Shown here piece after piece: positions 41,901 to 50,800 of a DNA stretch of 64,000 nt (the stretch's first letter is position 1; the number at the start of each line of letters is the position of its first letter). Under the pieces are notes generated by a model that made no database searches, was not told the DNA's origin, and saw only the letters and a program-made list of their open reading frames with translations. The position numbers were made by a program, and so were the translations under genes. Origin of the DNA: Mucilaginibacter sp. MD40 (GTDB lineage Bacteria > Bacteroidota > Bacteroidia > Sphingobacteriales > Sphingobacteriaceae); contig NZ_NRSW01000001.1 of the NCBI RefSeq assembly GCF_002288635.1, positions 3,429,852 through 3,493,851 on the forward strand, read 5' to 3'.

Positions 41901-42265
41901 GGGCCCGTGCGGCCACCTGCATCGGTCGTGGCAGTAACATCCGCAAAACGCATATCCCCTTTATTCAAATACAGCTTATTATCAGCCATATTAGCCGAGA
42001 AATAAATATCTTCCATACCATCCCCGTTCAAATCGCCAACGGCAACGCCCCCGCCATTATAAAAATACTGGTACAACAGCACATTGGTATTTAGCCCTTC
42101 GGTTAAGGTATCCGAAAAGCTGATGCCCGTACGCGCGGTATCAAGTAATTTAAACATGCTGTTATCCGGGGTGCTATCCGGAGATGAGTGCCCGCAACTA
42201 AAAAACAGCAGAAGCGCAGCTGCCGTAACCGACAGCGAAAAGGCACTTTTGAAGGGTAAGTTCAT
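38942..42265 (-). CDS. FG-GAP/VCBS repeat lipoprotein with UnbV/ASPIC domain
   Basis: This 1107-residue lipoprotein (signal with lipobox LLLFFSC) is packed with FG-GAP beta-propeller repeats carrying Ca-binding loops of the DxNxDGxxD kind: DLNGDGMEDIYFSAN, DINGDGKLDIFLSYSG, DYDRDGDLDLLMVNH, DINGDGLPDIYISND, DLDNDGYLDMVVNN, DANKDGKPDLYVATGG and more. Around residues 500-580 is an ASPIC/UnbV module (GKNTQGIGAKVFIYCG, GYQSSVSPILNFGVGKAGTIDSVKVIW). The propellers are split into a first set before it and a second after it. These proteins are adhesion- or ligand-binding-like; no enzyme site was seen. It is encoded downstream of a susD with a terminator between, and overlaps the haloperoxidase gene by one base. 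Confidence 0.9.
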   Translation of the reverse strand: MNLPFKSAFSLSVTAAALLLFFSCGHSSPDSTPDNSMFKLLDTARTGISFSDTLTEGLNTNVLLYQYFYNGGGVAVGDLNGDGMEDIYFSANMADNKLYLNKGDMRFADVTATTDAGGRTGPWKTGVTLVDINGDGKLDIFLSYSGHVRAEKRVPQLFINQGNDAQGVPHFKDMAADYGLNAPSYATQAYFFDYDRDGDLDLLMVNHNPERLNVADMTTVAGLMAKEDAASGIRLLKNDNDHFTDVTKGSGIINTTLSYGLAAGISDINGDGLPDIYISNDYNVPDRLYINKGNGKFKDELPQQIGHTSFYSMGNDIADINNDLLPDIYTLDMLPEDNHRQKLLFGADNYEAFDLNIRSGFYYQYMRNMLQLNNGNGTFSEIGQQLGISNTDWSWSPLFADYDNDGWKDLFVTNGYTRDYTNMDFLKFAGDQLMNRKVVREDLLNLVKQIPVSDIKSYFFKNNNGSSFSNVSASWGISQPSNSNGAAFADLDNDGYLDMVVNNINKPAFIYHNQSSGISNNHYIKVNLKGAGKNTQGIGAKVFIYCGPNHQYQEQMPARGYQSSVSPILNFGVGKAGTIDSVKVIWQRGGVQVLKNVKANGQVVFEEKNAGQSVQPSNTVQPLFKPAESPVKLNYVGADVNDYKRQPLLVNPLSFSGPCMAKADINGDGLEDLYIGADHGTEGTLYLQQANHQFKLSPQAAFKDTKGLTDASAIFFDANKDGKPDLYVATGGYGDLAPDDPKLQDRLYLNDGKGHLTLAANALPRMLVSKGCIKAADINGDGYADLFVGGRVIPGRYPETPRSYVLINDTKGHFIDQTNTYNAGLGKIGMVTDAAFADMNADGKPDLVVVGEWMPVTVLINTGNKLVNQTSKYLDKDYRGWWNVLTVADFNHDGHPDLFVGNLGTNSQCKASDKEPAEMYYKDFDDNGSVDPVLCFYIQHKSYPCVTRDELLDQLSKMRARYPDYKSYADVTINDIFTPDELKSAGHLTANCLETSCFMSNKQGYLSKISLPAQAQYSPVYTISTFNMNNKPGVLLCGNISKERIHFGKYDANYGVLLEADRGGFNYVDQVHSGFNLKGDIRSVIELNNELLFGVNGKGVVAYKQVK

Positions 42266-42305
42266 ACTAAAAAGGGGACGCGTAAATTATTTGCTCATAT
42301 TTAAT

Positions 42306-42341
42306 AAAAAAGCACGATCCCGACAAATGCCGGGACCGCGC
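42306..42341 (-). terminator. Terminator/attenuator after susD
   Basis: On the minus strand GCGCGGTCCCG pairs with CGGGATCGTGC (11 bp, two G-U pairs, loop of 8), followed by six T. It lies between susD (stop at 42369) and the FG-GAP gene (start 42265), so part of the susCD transcripts may end here while read-through makes the downstream genes. Confidence 0.75.
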
Positions 42342-42368
42342 AACCAATTAATAAAACTCAAATCAAAA

Positions 42369-44048
42369 TCAATATCCCGGGTTTTGTTTAAGCTTCTTGT
42401 TCTGCTCTATAACTCCTTGCGGTATAGGCAGCCAGTTCATATACTCTGAGAACGAGTTCTTAAAGATCTGAACCGGAGTATAAATCAATTTTTTAGTACT
42501 TGGGTCAATAGTGATCTGCATACCATATTCAGGCGAGGTTAACACAGCCGGGCCTTTGGTAGTAATATCCCAGCGGCGTATATCATACCAGCGCTTGTCT
42601 TCAAACGCGAATTCGATACGGCGCTCACGACGGATGATCGTACGCATATCTGCCTGTGAAAGACCTGCCGGAAGAGCAGGTAATGACACCCTCGCTCTTA
42701 CCTTATTTACCGCGGTATATACTGATTGATCAGGACCAACGGCTTCGTTCTGTGCCTCGGCATAGCTTAACAATACTTCGGCATAACGATAGAATATGTA
42801 GTTGGAAGTACCCGGTGAAATGCCTAAACTGGTTTGGCCTTTGATAGATTCATCAAGCGTTTTTTTGGCATTATAGCCGGTATTGGAAATGTCGCTTGAA
42901 GAGCCAAGGTCGATCTGGTTGTTACCACCTGTGCGCGACAACCAGGTATCGCCCTGCCAGATTGAACCATCATATACAATAGACTGGTAGAAACGTTTTT
43001 CCCTGCCTACATATGGGTTTTGCGGGTCGTAACCTGATGTTGGATCACTAATAGGCTTACCATTATCCATCTCGTAATCATCAACCAGGTTTTGAGTTGG
43101 CGCCAGGTTGCCCCATGCCTGCTGCACACCGTTCACAATTACCGGGCCCAGTGTTCCTTCACGATTGTGGCCTTTATTTGGCACTGCGTAACCGCGCGCG
43201 AATATGGTTTCAGAATTCCAGTTATTTGACGATAAAAACTGCGCACCGTAATCAGGGAATAATGAATATGTATTAGCATTCATAACCTGCAAATTGGTAG
43301 CAGCGGCTTTAGCCCACCTGCCGGCATCATTGCTTGGGTTTGATAACGGACTGGCTGCGAAAAGTTCTACCCAACCTTTAAGCGTTAATGCCGCACCTTT
43401 GGTAGCACGACCCGACTGCGAAGCTTGAGCAGGTAAAACCGCTGCCGCGGCATCACAATCCGCCTCAATAAAGGCAAGAGTTTGGTCGGCAGTGCTGCGC
43501 TCCACAAAAATATCGGTACCATCTGCATTATTTAATGGTGCAGTGATCAATGGAAGGCCACCGTAATTAGTGTACAGGATAGAGTAAAAGAACGCTCTCA
43601 GGAAAGTAACCTCCGCCACACGCTGGTTATACCAATCGGCAGAAAAATTAGCCTTGTTTTTTGCAGCCTGCTGCAGAAAAACGTTGCATTTACGGATGTT
43701 ACCATATTGAGTTGTCCAGTTGAATGAACCCGCAGGGCCTCCCGGAACATTTGATGGGTTAATACCATTGGCCCTTACGGTGGTTTGGCCGGTCATCCAG
43801 GCGGCGCCGGGGAAATCGTTATCTGTATACTGATCTAATACCTGGTACTCGTTGTTCATATCAGGCAATTGGTTGTAGATATCATTTACAAACAGGTCGG
43901 CGTTTGATTCGGAACTAAAGGTTGTGGCATCAGTAAGCGAACCTTTCGGCGGTACATCCAAAAAATTATCCTTTTTACATGCCGACGTACTCCATATCAG
44001 CACAAGAAAAAGAGGAATATAAAGTCTATTTAGATATTTATTTTTCAT
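42369..44048 (-). CDS. SusD/RagB-family outer-membrane lipoprotein
   Basis: The product has 559 residues with a lipoprotein signal (IPLFLVLIWSTSAC) followed by KKDNFLDVPPKGSLTD. The SusD core shows ESNADLFVNDIYNQLP, WYNQRVAEVTFLRAFFYSILYTNYGGLPLI and AALTLKGWVELFAASPL. The C-terminal RagB part has IFYRYAEVLLSYAEAQNEAVG, NKVRARVSLPALP, RRERRIEFAFEDKRWYDIRRW and the closing IPQGVIEQNKKLKQNPGY. It follows the SusC gene by 11 bases. It would form the lid of that transporter on the cell surface. The downstream partners are FG-GAP and haloperoxidase-like lipoproteins instead of glycosidases. Confidence 0.95.
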   Translation of the reverse strand: MKNKYLNRLYIPLFLVLIWSTSACKKDNFLDVPPKGSLTDATTFSSESNADLFVNDIYNQLPDMNNEYQVLDQYTDNDFPGAAWMTGQTTVRANGINPSNVPGGPAGSFNWTTQYGNIRKCNVFLQQAAKNKANFSADWYNQRVAEVTFLRAFFYSILYTNYGGLPLITAPLNNADGTDIFVERSTADQTLAFIEADCDAAAAVLPAQASQSGRATKGAALTLKGWVELFAASPLSNPSNDAGRWAKAAATNLQVMNANTYSLFPDYGAQFLSSNNWNSETIFARGYAVPNKGHNREGTLGPVIVNGVQQAWGNLAPTQNLVDDYEMDNGKPISDPTSGYDPQNPYVGREKRFYQSIVYDGSIWQGDTWLSRTGGNNQIDLGSSSDISNTGYNAKKTLDESIKGQTSLGISPGTSNYIFYRYAEVLLSYAEAQNEAVGPDQSVYTAVNKVRARVSLPALPAGLSQADMRTIIRRERRIEFAFEDKRWYDIRRWDITTKGPAVLTSPEYGMQITIDPSTKKLIYTPVQIFKNSFSEYMNWLPIPQGVIEQNKKLKQNPGY

Positions 44049-44059
44049 GTCGTTATCAA

Positions 44060-47000
44060 TTAAAATGTTGCGTTTACACCAAAAGAAAATACCCTTTGCT
44101 GGAAATAATTCTGGTTATTACCACCCTGTTCCGGATCAAAGGTTTCTTTGATATGAGGCGTCCAGGTGAAAACATTTTGGCCGGCAGCGTAAACACGCAA
44201 TGATTTAATGGTACGACCTAACAATTTGTTGGAGAAGGTATAACCAACTTCAAAACTTCTCAAACGCAGGTAGCTGGTATTGCGCAGCCACCAGCTGGAT
44301 GTTTGCGTATTGTTGGGTGTAGGTGTACCGGTAAGCCTTGGATACAGTGCATTTGTATTGCTTGGTGTCCAGTGGTCTTTATAAGCAAGCTCAGTAGCTG
44401 AACCGGAAGCCTGGAATGGCCAAACAAAGTAGTTATTAAAGAAGATACTGCTTTTACCCGATCCCTGGAATAACAGATCCAGATCAAAGTTCTTGTAAGT
44501 AAGGCGTGGCTCTATACCGTAAATAATTTGTGGTGTGCTTGGCGGGCCAAGGTCGGTAATATCATTAGCGTCAATTTTACCATCACCATTTAAATCGGCA
44601 TACTGCAGATCGCCCGGCCTAACCGTACCAAAGCTTGGTACCGGTATACCTTGTTTTAATACCGGCGAAGCAGCGTTAGGATCTACGAAATCATTAGGCG
44701 TAAAATAACCAAGGGCTTTTAAGCCAAATTGCTCGCCGAGCGGCCTTCCTGTTTGGCGTCTGTTGGGGTTATTAAACGTGGCACTGTTCTCATAAACTTG
44801 TAACAGTTTATTTTTAGCATAAGTGAAAGTTCCCTTAACATCCAGGCGGAGGTCGTTACTAAATTGCTTAAAGGTGGTTAAGGTAAGGTCTATACCTTTA
44901 TTCTGCATAATACCACCATTCACCAAGCCTACCCCAATGCCATATTCTGCCGGTAATGAGTTACCAACACCAACCAGCATGTTAGAGCGTTTTTCATAGA
45001 AATAATCCGCTTCAATTCCTAAAGCGCCTTTCCATAAAGTAGCCTCGAAACCTACATCTGTTTTGTTTGCTTTTTCCCAGGTAATATTAGGGTTACCCTG
45101 TAAAGCCTCATAAATACCCTGGGTAGTGGTGCCACCTAAAACAGCCGAATTACCGTACGCGTTATAAGGGCTCAGGTATTGGTAAGTTTGGATGCTTCCG
45201 CCAACACTTGGATATGCACCTGACTGGCCCCATGACGCGCGCAGTTTAAGGTTGTCAATCCAGTTGATGCTCTTCATGAATTTTTCTTCTGATAGCCTCC
45301 AACCTGCTGAAAACGCCGGGAAAAACCCAAAACGGTTACCGGGGCCAAACAGGTAGCTACCATCATAACGGCCCGCCGCTTCAAAAAGATAACGGTTATC
45401 ATAAGCGTACCCTACACGGTATACATAACCTATTTGCTTTTGGCCGCTCGAAAAACCTCCATTTGTAGCGTCAGATGGTGCCGGACCACCGTAATTTAAC
45501 TCATCAATATTCAGGTTGTAATTAATACGTTGTGCGCTAAATGTTTGATAGTTAATGTTACGATACTCAACTACCGCTAAACCGGTGATGGCGTTTTTAC
45601 CGAAGTTTTTGGCATAGTTAAGCTGGCCTTGATAAGTTAAGCTGATGTTTTGTGCATAGGCTTCGTAAAAACTTGCCTTAGAGTTACCCTGTATACCCGG
45701 AGTGAATGTATATGGTGGTGTATTACCTGTACGGGTCCAGAAAGGTACCGGGGTGCTATACCTGCGTGTAAAAGAAGTATTGTTGCCAAATAAAGGGTCG
45801 GGGCCGCTATCATAACTGACAGTACCCTTAACACTTAAACCATCTATCGGTAATTTTTGGTCGATATACAACTGGGTATATAATACCGTATTATGATTGG
45901 TTTGGTAGCCACTGTGATAAATTTCGCCTATAAGTGACTGACCAATATAGCCAGACCATAAGCCATTACTGTAATAGATTGGTGTGGTTGGCGCCTGGCG
46001 CATAGCCTGGTCAATTATAGTACCCGCACCAAATGACGGGAAATGCTGATCCTCAACAGAACTGTTTACCGACAGGCCAACATTGGTAGTTGAAGTAGCT
46101 TTAGCCGTAACGTTTAAGGCACCATTATATTTATTCAGGTAAGTTGGGTCCCACATACCGGCCTGGTGCGTATACGCGATAGATGCAAAATACTTCACAT
46201 CATCATTACCACCTGATAGCGTGATATTATGGTTGGTAATCGGCCTATTGGGCTTGATGATATCTTTCAGCGGGTGGCCGTCAGAGTATCTGTCCGGATC
46301 TGAATGGTCTTTGTATTTCTGCAGCTCCGCATCTGTCGCAAAAGGTACATAAGCAATGCCTTGGTCATGCGCATCATTAGCATTAGCCTCGTTACGCATT
46401 AAAGCGTATTCATATGAATTTACAAAATCAGGTACTTTAGTTGGGTTTTGAAAACCATAGTAACCATTATAGGTAAGCGTAGGCTTGCCCTGTTTACCTT
46501 GCTTGGTTGTAATTAAAATTACACCGTTAGCACCGGCCACACCATAAGGCGCAACGGCCGCGGCATCTTTCAGGATACTGATATTGGCGATAGAGTTAGG
46601 GTCGATACGGCTGAAATCGCGCGGTACACCATCAACAATAGTTAAAGGCGCGCTACGGCCAATAGAACTGGTACCCCTGATCTGAATATTGGACCCATCA
46701 TAACCCGGCTCACCGCTACCCTGGGTAATAATAAGGCCCGAAGCACGGCCCACCAGGCTGTTGGTTACGTTTACTACCGGCTTTTGTGTAATTTCCTGGG
46801 TATTAATGGTTGATACCGATGCCGTTGTTGAGGTTTTTTTCTGGGTACCGTAACCTACCACAACCACCTCGTTGAGGTTTTTTGATACCGATGGCTGCAG
46901 CTTAACGTCAATATAATTTTTGCCGCTTACAGCAATTTCAATAGGGTCATACCCTAAGTAAGAAAACTGCAATACGTCGTTCTCTTCAACATTGATACTG

Positions 47001-47266
47001 AAATTACCATTAGCGTCTGTAACGGTACCTGCACCCGATCCTTTTATTTTAACCGTAACACCGGGTAATGTTTGGCCATTAGCGGCATCTTTAATATTAC
47101 CCTTGATAGGGCGTGCCGCCAGATTATTAACGGCAAAGGCATGAGCGCCTGTACCGGCAGCAAAGGAAGGCTGCACGGTGTGCGCGAAAAGGCCTATCGC
47201 GACAGCGCTTAGGTACAATTTGGGCCTTTTTAAAAAATGATCTTTTCTGAGTAAAGTCTTCTTCAT
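44060..47266 (-). CDS. SusC/RagA-family TonB-dependent transporter
   Basis: The product has 1068 residues. The leader KRPKLYLSAVAIGLFAHTV ... SFA is followed by a carboxypeptidase-D-like domain (IKGNIKDAANGQTLPGVTVKI). The TonB-box region and plug are EVVVVGYGTQKKTSTTASVS, GEPGYDGSNIQIRGTSSIG, APLTIVDGVPRDFSRI and ILKDAAAVAPYGVAGANGV. The barrel ends VFSFGVNATF. Unlike the ECF-linked SusC, it has no STN domain, which agrees with control by the divergent HTCS gene at 47815. It imports the ligand across the outer membrane with SusD. It is first in its operon. No exact -7 box was found in the 548-base upstream region on this strand. Confidence 0.95.
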   Translation of the reverse strand: MKKTLLRKDHFLKRPKLYLSAVAIGLFAHTVQPSFAAGTGAHAFAVNNLAARPIKGNIKDAANGQTLPGVTVKIKGSGAGTVTDANGNFSINVEENDVLQFSYLGYDPIEIAVSGKNYIDVKLQPSVSKNLNEVVVVGYGTQKKTSTTASVSTINTQEITQKPVVNVTNSLVGRASGLIITQGSGEPGYDGSNIQIRGTSSIGRSAPLTIVDGVPRDFSRIDPNSIANISILKDAAAVAPYGVAGANGVILITTKQGKQGKPTLTYNGYYGFQNPTKVPDFVNSYEYALMRNEANANDAHDQGIAYVPFATDAELQKYKDHSDPDRYSDGHPLKDIIKPNRPITNHNITLSGGNDDVKYFASIAYTHQAGMWDPTYLNKYNGALNVTAKATSTTNVGLSVNSSVEDQHFPSFGAGTIIDQAMRQAPTTPIYYSNGLWSGYIGQSLIGEIYHSGYQTNHNTVLYTQLYIDQKLPIDGLSVKGTVSYDSGPDPLFGNNTSFTRRYSTPVPFWTRTGNTPPYTFTPGIQGNSKASFYEAYAQNISLTYQGQLNYAKNFGKNAITGLAVVEYRNINYQTFSAQRINYNLNIDELNYGGPAPSDATNGGFSSGQKQIGYVYRVGYAYDNRYLFEAAGRYDGSYLFGPGNRFGFFPAFSAGWRLSEEKFMKSINWIDNLKLRASWGQSGAYPSVGGSIQTYQYLSPYNAYGNSAVLGGTTTQGIYEALQGNPNITWEKANKTDVGFEATLWKGALGIEADYFYEKRSNMLVGVGNSLPAEYGIGVGLVNGGIMQNKGIDLTLTTFKQFSNDLRLDVKGTFTYAKNKLLQVYENSATFNNPNRRQTGRPLGEQFGLKALGYFTPNDFVDPNAASPVLKQGIPVPSFGTVRPGDLQYADLNGDGKIDANDITDLGPPSTPQIIYGIEPRLTYKNFDLDLLFQGSGKSSIFFNNYFVWPFQASGSATELAYKDHWTPSNTNALYPRLTGTPTPNNTQTSSWWLRNTSYLRLRSFEVGYTFSNKLLGRTIKSLRVYAAGQNVFTWTPHIKETFDPEQGGNNQNYFQQRVFSFGVNATF

Positions 47267-47814
47267 AGCGGAGGTTTAATTGAACTGGTAATTAATTAGG
47301 AGCTTACAAGTATAGAATGCCCACTTTTTTTCTTCATAGAATGGTAAAGTAACTGGTTAATAATTATGGTTATTTAGTGTTTAGTATGCTATGGCACAAG
47401 CTACGAGGGCTTATCCGGCACAGCATATCTTTGGTTTAAAAGTTTACGATTGGTTTATACAAATAAGCCGCTTAACAAGGGATTTATGTTTGCCATAACA
47501 TTCATTTTTTTTGACAAAATGTACTTTTGACAGTTTTTTTATTCACGTACACGTAATAAGGTTTGGATGAATGCGACAGAGTTATATATTTGGAAAAGAT
47601 GTATTAAATTGATAGAAAAGATACCATTGCTACGTATTTGCAGGGAATAATACTGGCTTTAACTTAAAAATCGCTGTTGGGCTTTTTTGACCTATTGTTC
47701 ATATGCAATTAAACAAAGCTGATTGCGCTTAATACGTAATGTCAAATTCGTCGCTACATCACATAACCAATTGTAAACTATTTCAGCGGCCTGAAACAAC
47801 CGTGCTGAAGCTTC
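47267..47814. other. Divergent regulatory region between susC and the HTCS gene
   Basis: These 548 AT-rich bases between two divergent starts hold a good HTCS promoter match (47562-47592) and presumably the HTCS binding site for susC. No ORF, RNA gene or strong hairpin was seen. Confidence 0.5.
47562..47592 (+). promoter_or_regulatory. Bacteroidota-type promoter for the HTCS gene
   Basis: TTTG (47562-47565), a 19-base spacer and TATATTTG (47585-47592) match both elements of the Bacteroidota sigma consensus (TTTG ... TAnnTTTG) with correct spacing. The implied transcription start near 47600 leaves a leader of about 215 bases before the HTCS ATG. Confidence 0.5.
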
Positions 47815-50800
47815 ATGACTGTTAAAAATTATCGTATAAAAACATATCGGTACTTATTGGCCTTCGCCATAGTGTATATTGGCATACTACCGTTAAGGGT
47901 TTTCGCCCAACCGGAAAACTATCCATACCGGATAAAATATCTTACGGTTGACGAAGGTTTATCACACGTTGATGCCAATGACATTACCCAGGATAATAAA
48001 GGCTTTATATGGGTAGCAACTTATTTTGGGCTTGACCGGTTCGACGGCAATTCCATCAAACGATTTTATAACAGTAACGACCCGCTAAAAAATGCTTACA
48101 GAAATCGCATAACCTCTGTATATGCTGATAACAATGACGATATATGGCTGGGCACCGAAGGCGGCCTGCAACGTTTTGAGGTTAGAACAGAACGTTACAT
48201 AGATTACCATTGTGATAATCAGTTACTCAACGATTTTAAAAAGATATATAAACCTTCGGCAAACAGGATCTATGTACAGGGTACTAATCAAATACGATTA
48301 TTTGAAATAAAGGGCACCAAGCTTACAGAACTAAAACTGCCGCTGCATAACAGTATTAACGTTGCCGATTTTGCTGTTGCCGCTAACGGAAATCTGTTAC
48401 TGGCTACCAACAAAGGCGTTTGGGAGATCGATCATAAAGAGCGGATAAGGCAGGTACAAATTAATGGCCTTGACGATAAGGCCGTAAATCACTTATCCAT
48501 AAATGAATACAACGAATTGATGCTGGTAATTGATGATAAATTTGTGCTGGCATCACCCGGCAACTCGCATCAAAATGTAAATTCTGTTTACACTATAGGT
48601 AAAACCTACACATCGCCCTATCGTCACAAAATAAAGAGCGTAATAAGTGATGGCAAGTGCGATTACTGGATAAATGAAAGCAGCAGGCTTATACATCTGG
48701 ATAAAAACTTACAACTCAAGCAGGAGATCAGCAATAAAAGCCCGCAGCAAACCCTTAACTCACACTCGCTGATAAAGATATTTATTGATCGCTCACAATG
48801 CATGTGGATATGTATGTTTGGCGGCGGAGTTAACTATTTCGACCTTAATGAAAAACCATTTTATACTTTGCAGCACCTTCCCGGGGAAAAAAACTCATTA
48901 TCCGGAAGTTATATACGGTCTGTTTTGGCTATGGGCGATGAGCTTTGGATAGGTACTTATGAAAACGGTTTAAACCTATACAATTTAAAAACGCGTAGGT
49001 TTAGCTATTACAATAGCTACAACACTCCGGTAAAATTAAAAAATGATGTTGTAAACGCGCTCACACCAGACCGCAGTGGCAACTTATGGATTGGTACCGA
49101 TGCAGGAATAGATATTCTGGATGCGGCAAGGCAAGCTGTTATCAGGCCAACTGGTTCACAAAATTTCCCGTCTTACTCTATTGAAAGCCTAGCTACCGAT
49201 TATTTCGGTAATATATGGTTTGGTAACCACACCAACAAGTGCGGAGTAATATACCGTGACGATGACGGTACTTTTAAAGTAAAATATTATGGTCAGGGCT
49301 TATTTATATTAGCTGAAACCAATCGCCCCTATATAATGATATCCAGTACACATGGTTTAAGACGATTGATTGTAGATAAGTATGGCAATACAACCGCTAA
49401 ACACACCTTTACGGCAACTAACAGTCCTAATAGCCTCAGTTCAGATTATACTTATCCTATTGTTAAACAAACTGATAGCGTTTATTGGATAGGCACCATT
49501 GGCGGCGGCCTCAATCGCCTAATTATTAAGGGAAACACTTATTCTATTACCCAGTTTTCGCGCTACAATATGTTTAAAGATGTGGAGAGCATGGAGCTGG
49601 ATAATAAAGGTAATATATGGATGGGTGGCAACGGCCTGGAACGCTTCAACCCTGTTAGCAAAACCCTTATCCGCTACGATAAAAACGATGGTTTGCAGGG
49701 CAACAGCTTTAAAGTTGGCGCCTCTTACAAAGGCAGCGACGGGCGGCTATACTTTGGCGGACTAAACGGCCTTAATTACTTTTACCCTGATCAGATACAT
49801 GAAAATACCATACCTGCCATACCACGTATTACCGATATCATTATTAACAACCAGCATCCGGCTATCGGGCATGATAAAAGCGGTGATAATAACATAAGTC
49901 AGTCGATTACCTATAGTAACAAGCTAAAGATCAATTACCTGCAAAACAATTTTGTCATATACTTCTCGGCCATGCACTTTGCCAACCCGTCGAAATGTAA
50001 ATACCGTTACAAATTGTTAGGCTTCGATAACGACTGGCGTTACACTGACGGAAAAAACCCAAGTGCATCATATAATAATATTGACTACGCCGATTATACC
50101 TTTATAGTTGAAGCATCCAACCATGATGGTATATGGAGTCACCAGACTGCTGCCTTAAACATAACAGTTACCCCACCCTGGTGGAAATCGTGGCCGGCCA
50201 AATTATTTTACGCCCTACTGCTTCTTTCTGGGCTTGCCGGTATTTATCTGTACCAGGCAAGATGGTATAAACTTAAACGCGATATCGAAGTTGGCCGTGT
50301 AAACGAAAAAAAGCGCGAAGAAATACATCGCCAGAGAGAAGAATTACATCAACAGCAACTGGTTTTCTTTACCAATATCTCACATGAGTTCCGCACTCCT
50401 TTAACGCTTATTGTTGGGCCGTTGGAGCACCTGATACATGAAAACAAGGATGTTCATCTGAACAGTTCATATCAGCTCATCTTACGCAACGCAAGGCGCC
50501 TGATGAACTTGATCACTGAACTAATGAACTTTAAGAAAGTGGCCGATAGCGTAATTAAACTACAGGTACAACAATTGGATATATACCGGTTTTGCACGGG
50601 CTTATTTACTGATTTTGAAAACATAGCGCTTAGCAAGGATATTAAATATCGCCTTATTAACCATGCAGGCGATAACTACAAGGGTTGGTTTGATGTGCAG
50701 GTACTTGAGAAAATAGTATTTAACCTGCTTAATAACGCTTTTAAATACACCGATAATAATGGCGAGGTTAAACTTGAACTTTTTACCGATCTTGAAAATT

